The notes under the pieces: generated by a model
What the model was told of the DNA's origin: nothing
The model's input: the letters and a program-made list of their open reading frames with translations, nothing else
Database searches by the model: none
Translations under genes and position numbers: made by a program
DNA from: Patiriisocius sp047731265
Lineage (GTDB): Bacteria; Bacteroidota; Bacteroidia; Flavobacteriales; Flavobacteriaceae
Reading direction: 5' to 3'
Assembly (NCBI RefSeq): GCF_047731265.1
Contig: NZ_CP159835.1
Span: forward strand, 1,550,001 to 1,614,000
Length of the DNA stretch: 64,000 bases
Shown: positions 63,889 through 64,000 of the stretch, one piece after another
Numbering within the stretch: the stretch's first letter is position 1
Layout of the letters: each line of letters opens with the position of its first letter

Positions 63889-64000
63889 TCACTGCGGGCT
63901 AACGCTGCCCACCGTATCGTAATACTTTATCACGCCCCTTAGATCTTTCTCATCATTGAGATCGAGCCTATTTTCGTTTATATACGCTTTGATCATATCT
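63889..64000 (-). CDS. C-terminal end of a minus-strand gene (cut by the window)
   Basis: The minus strand from the right edge reads an open frame ending RGVIKYYDTVGSVSPQ before TGA at 63889-63891. Charged helical character and the convergent position after tsaB suggest the 3' end of a real gene. About 36 codons are visible, too few to identify it. An internal Met lies at 63996, but the frame is open to the edge. Confidence 0.5.
   Translation of the reverse strand, partial: DMIKAYINENRLDLNDEKDLRGVIKYYDTVGSVSPQ

Overview
This window looks like a chromosomal segment of a low-GC member of the Flavobacteriaceae (phylum Bacteroidota). The evidence is a SprA (type IX secretion) gene next to a RemB-like gene, a complete alternative complex III operon, TonB proteins of the flavobacterial type, Bacteroidota-type promoters (TTG about 17-22 bp before TAnnTTTG), frequent non-ATG starts and almost no Shine-Dalgarno sequences. 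I see no rRNA, tRNA, CRISPR array, insertion sequence or prophage. Most of the content is housekeeping or lineage-typical.

Layout. 1-4.9 kb: the end of a DUF2723 membrane protein, a polysaccharide deacetylase, a cysteine-less thioredoxin-fold protein and a membrane metallophosphoesterase. 5.1-10.5 kb: a three-gene set (GH92 alpha-mannosidase, glycosylasparaginase, FHS-type sugar transporter) that looks dedicated to eukaryotic-type N-glycans or glycopeptides. 10.8 kb: a SPOR-domain protein. 11.4-23.1 kb: the respiratory operon actABCDEF-coxBA, in which quinol is oxidised by alternative complex III and electrons pass to a heme-copper oxidase. 23.1-23.6 kb: an intergenic stretch with terminators, repeated inverted repeats and a possible gene remnant. 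23.6-27.9 kb: leuACDB on the minus strand.

28-36 kb: a conserved protein of unknown function, ruvB, a cytochrome P450, queG, a decayed lipoprotein gene and maeB. 36.7-49.3 kb: ruvA, sprA, gcvH, a VanZ-family gene, two tonB genes and remB, a block that ties the T9SS and gliding motility to energy transduction. 49.8-55.3 kb: the oxidase assembly and small-subunit cluster (ctaB, two subunit III genes, subunit IV, a cysteine-less SCO-like protein, SCO, DUF420, a small CxxC protein), which complements coxBA 27 kb away. 55.8-63.2 kb: a MacAB/TolC-like exporter with one ATPase, two permeases, two adaptors and one TolC, followed by tsaB and the edge of a minus-strand gene.

The most notable observations are seven-nucleotide tandem repeats at four loci (one inside a coding region, one of six perfect copies touching a start codon), a TonB C-terminal-like domain in three consecutive genes including the RemB-like outer-membrane protein, a helix-hairpin-helix tail on ActC, an extra heme domain on ActA, and the compact N-glycan locus. 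I did not find a clearly unprecedented multi-gene system; the best candidates are modest and are labelled as inference.
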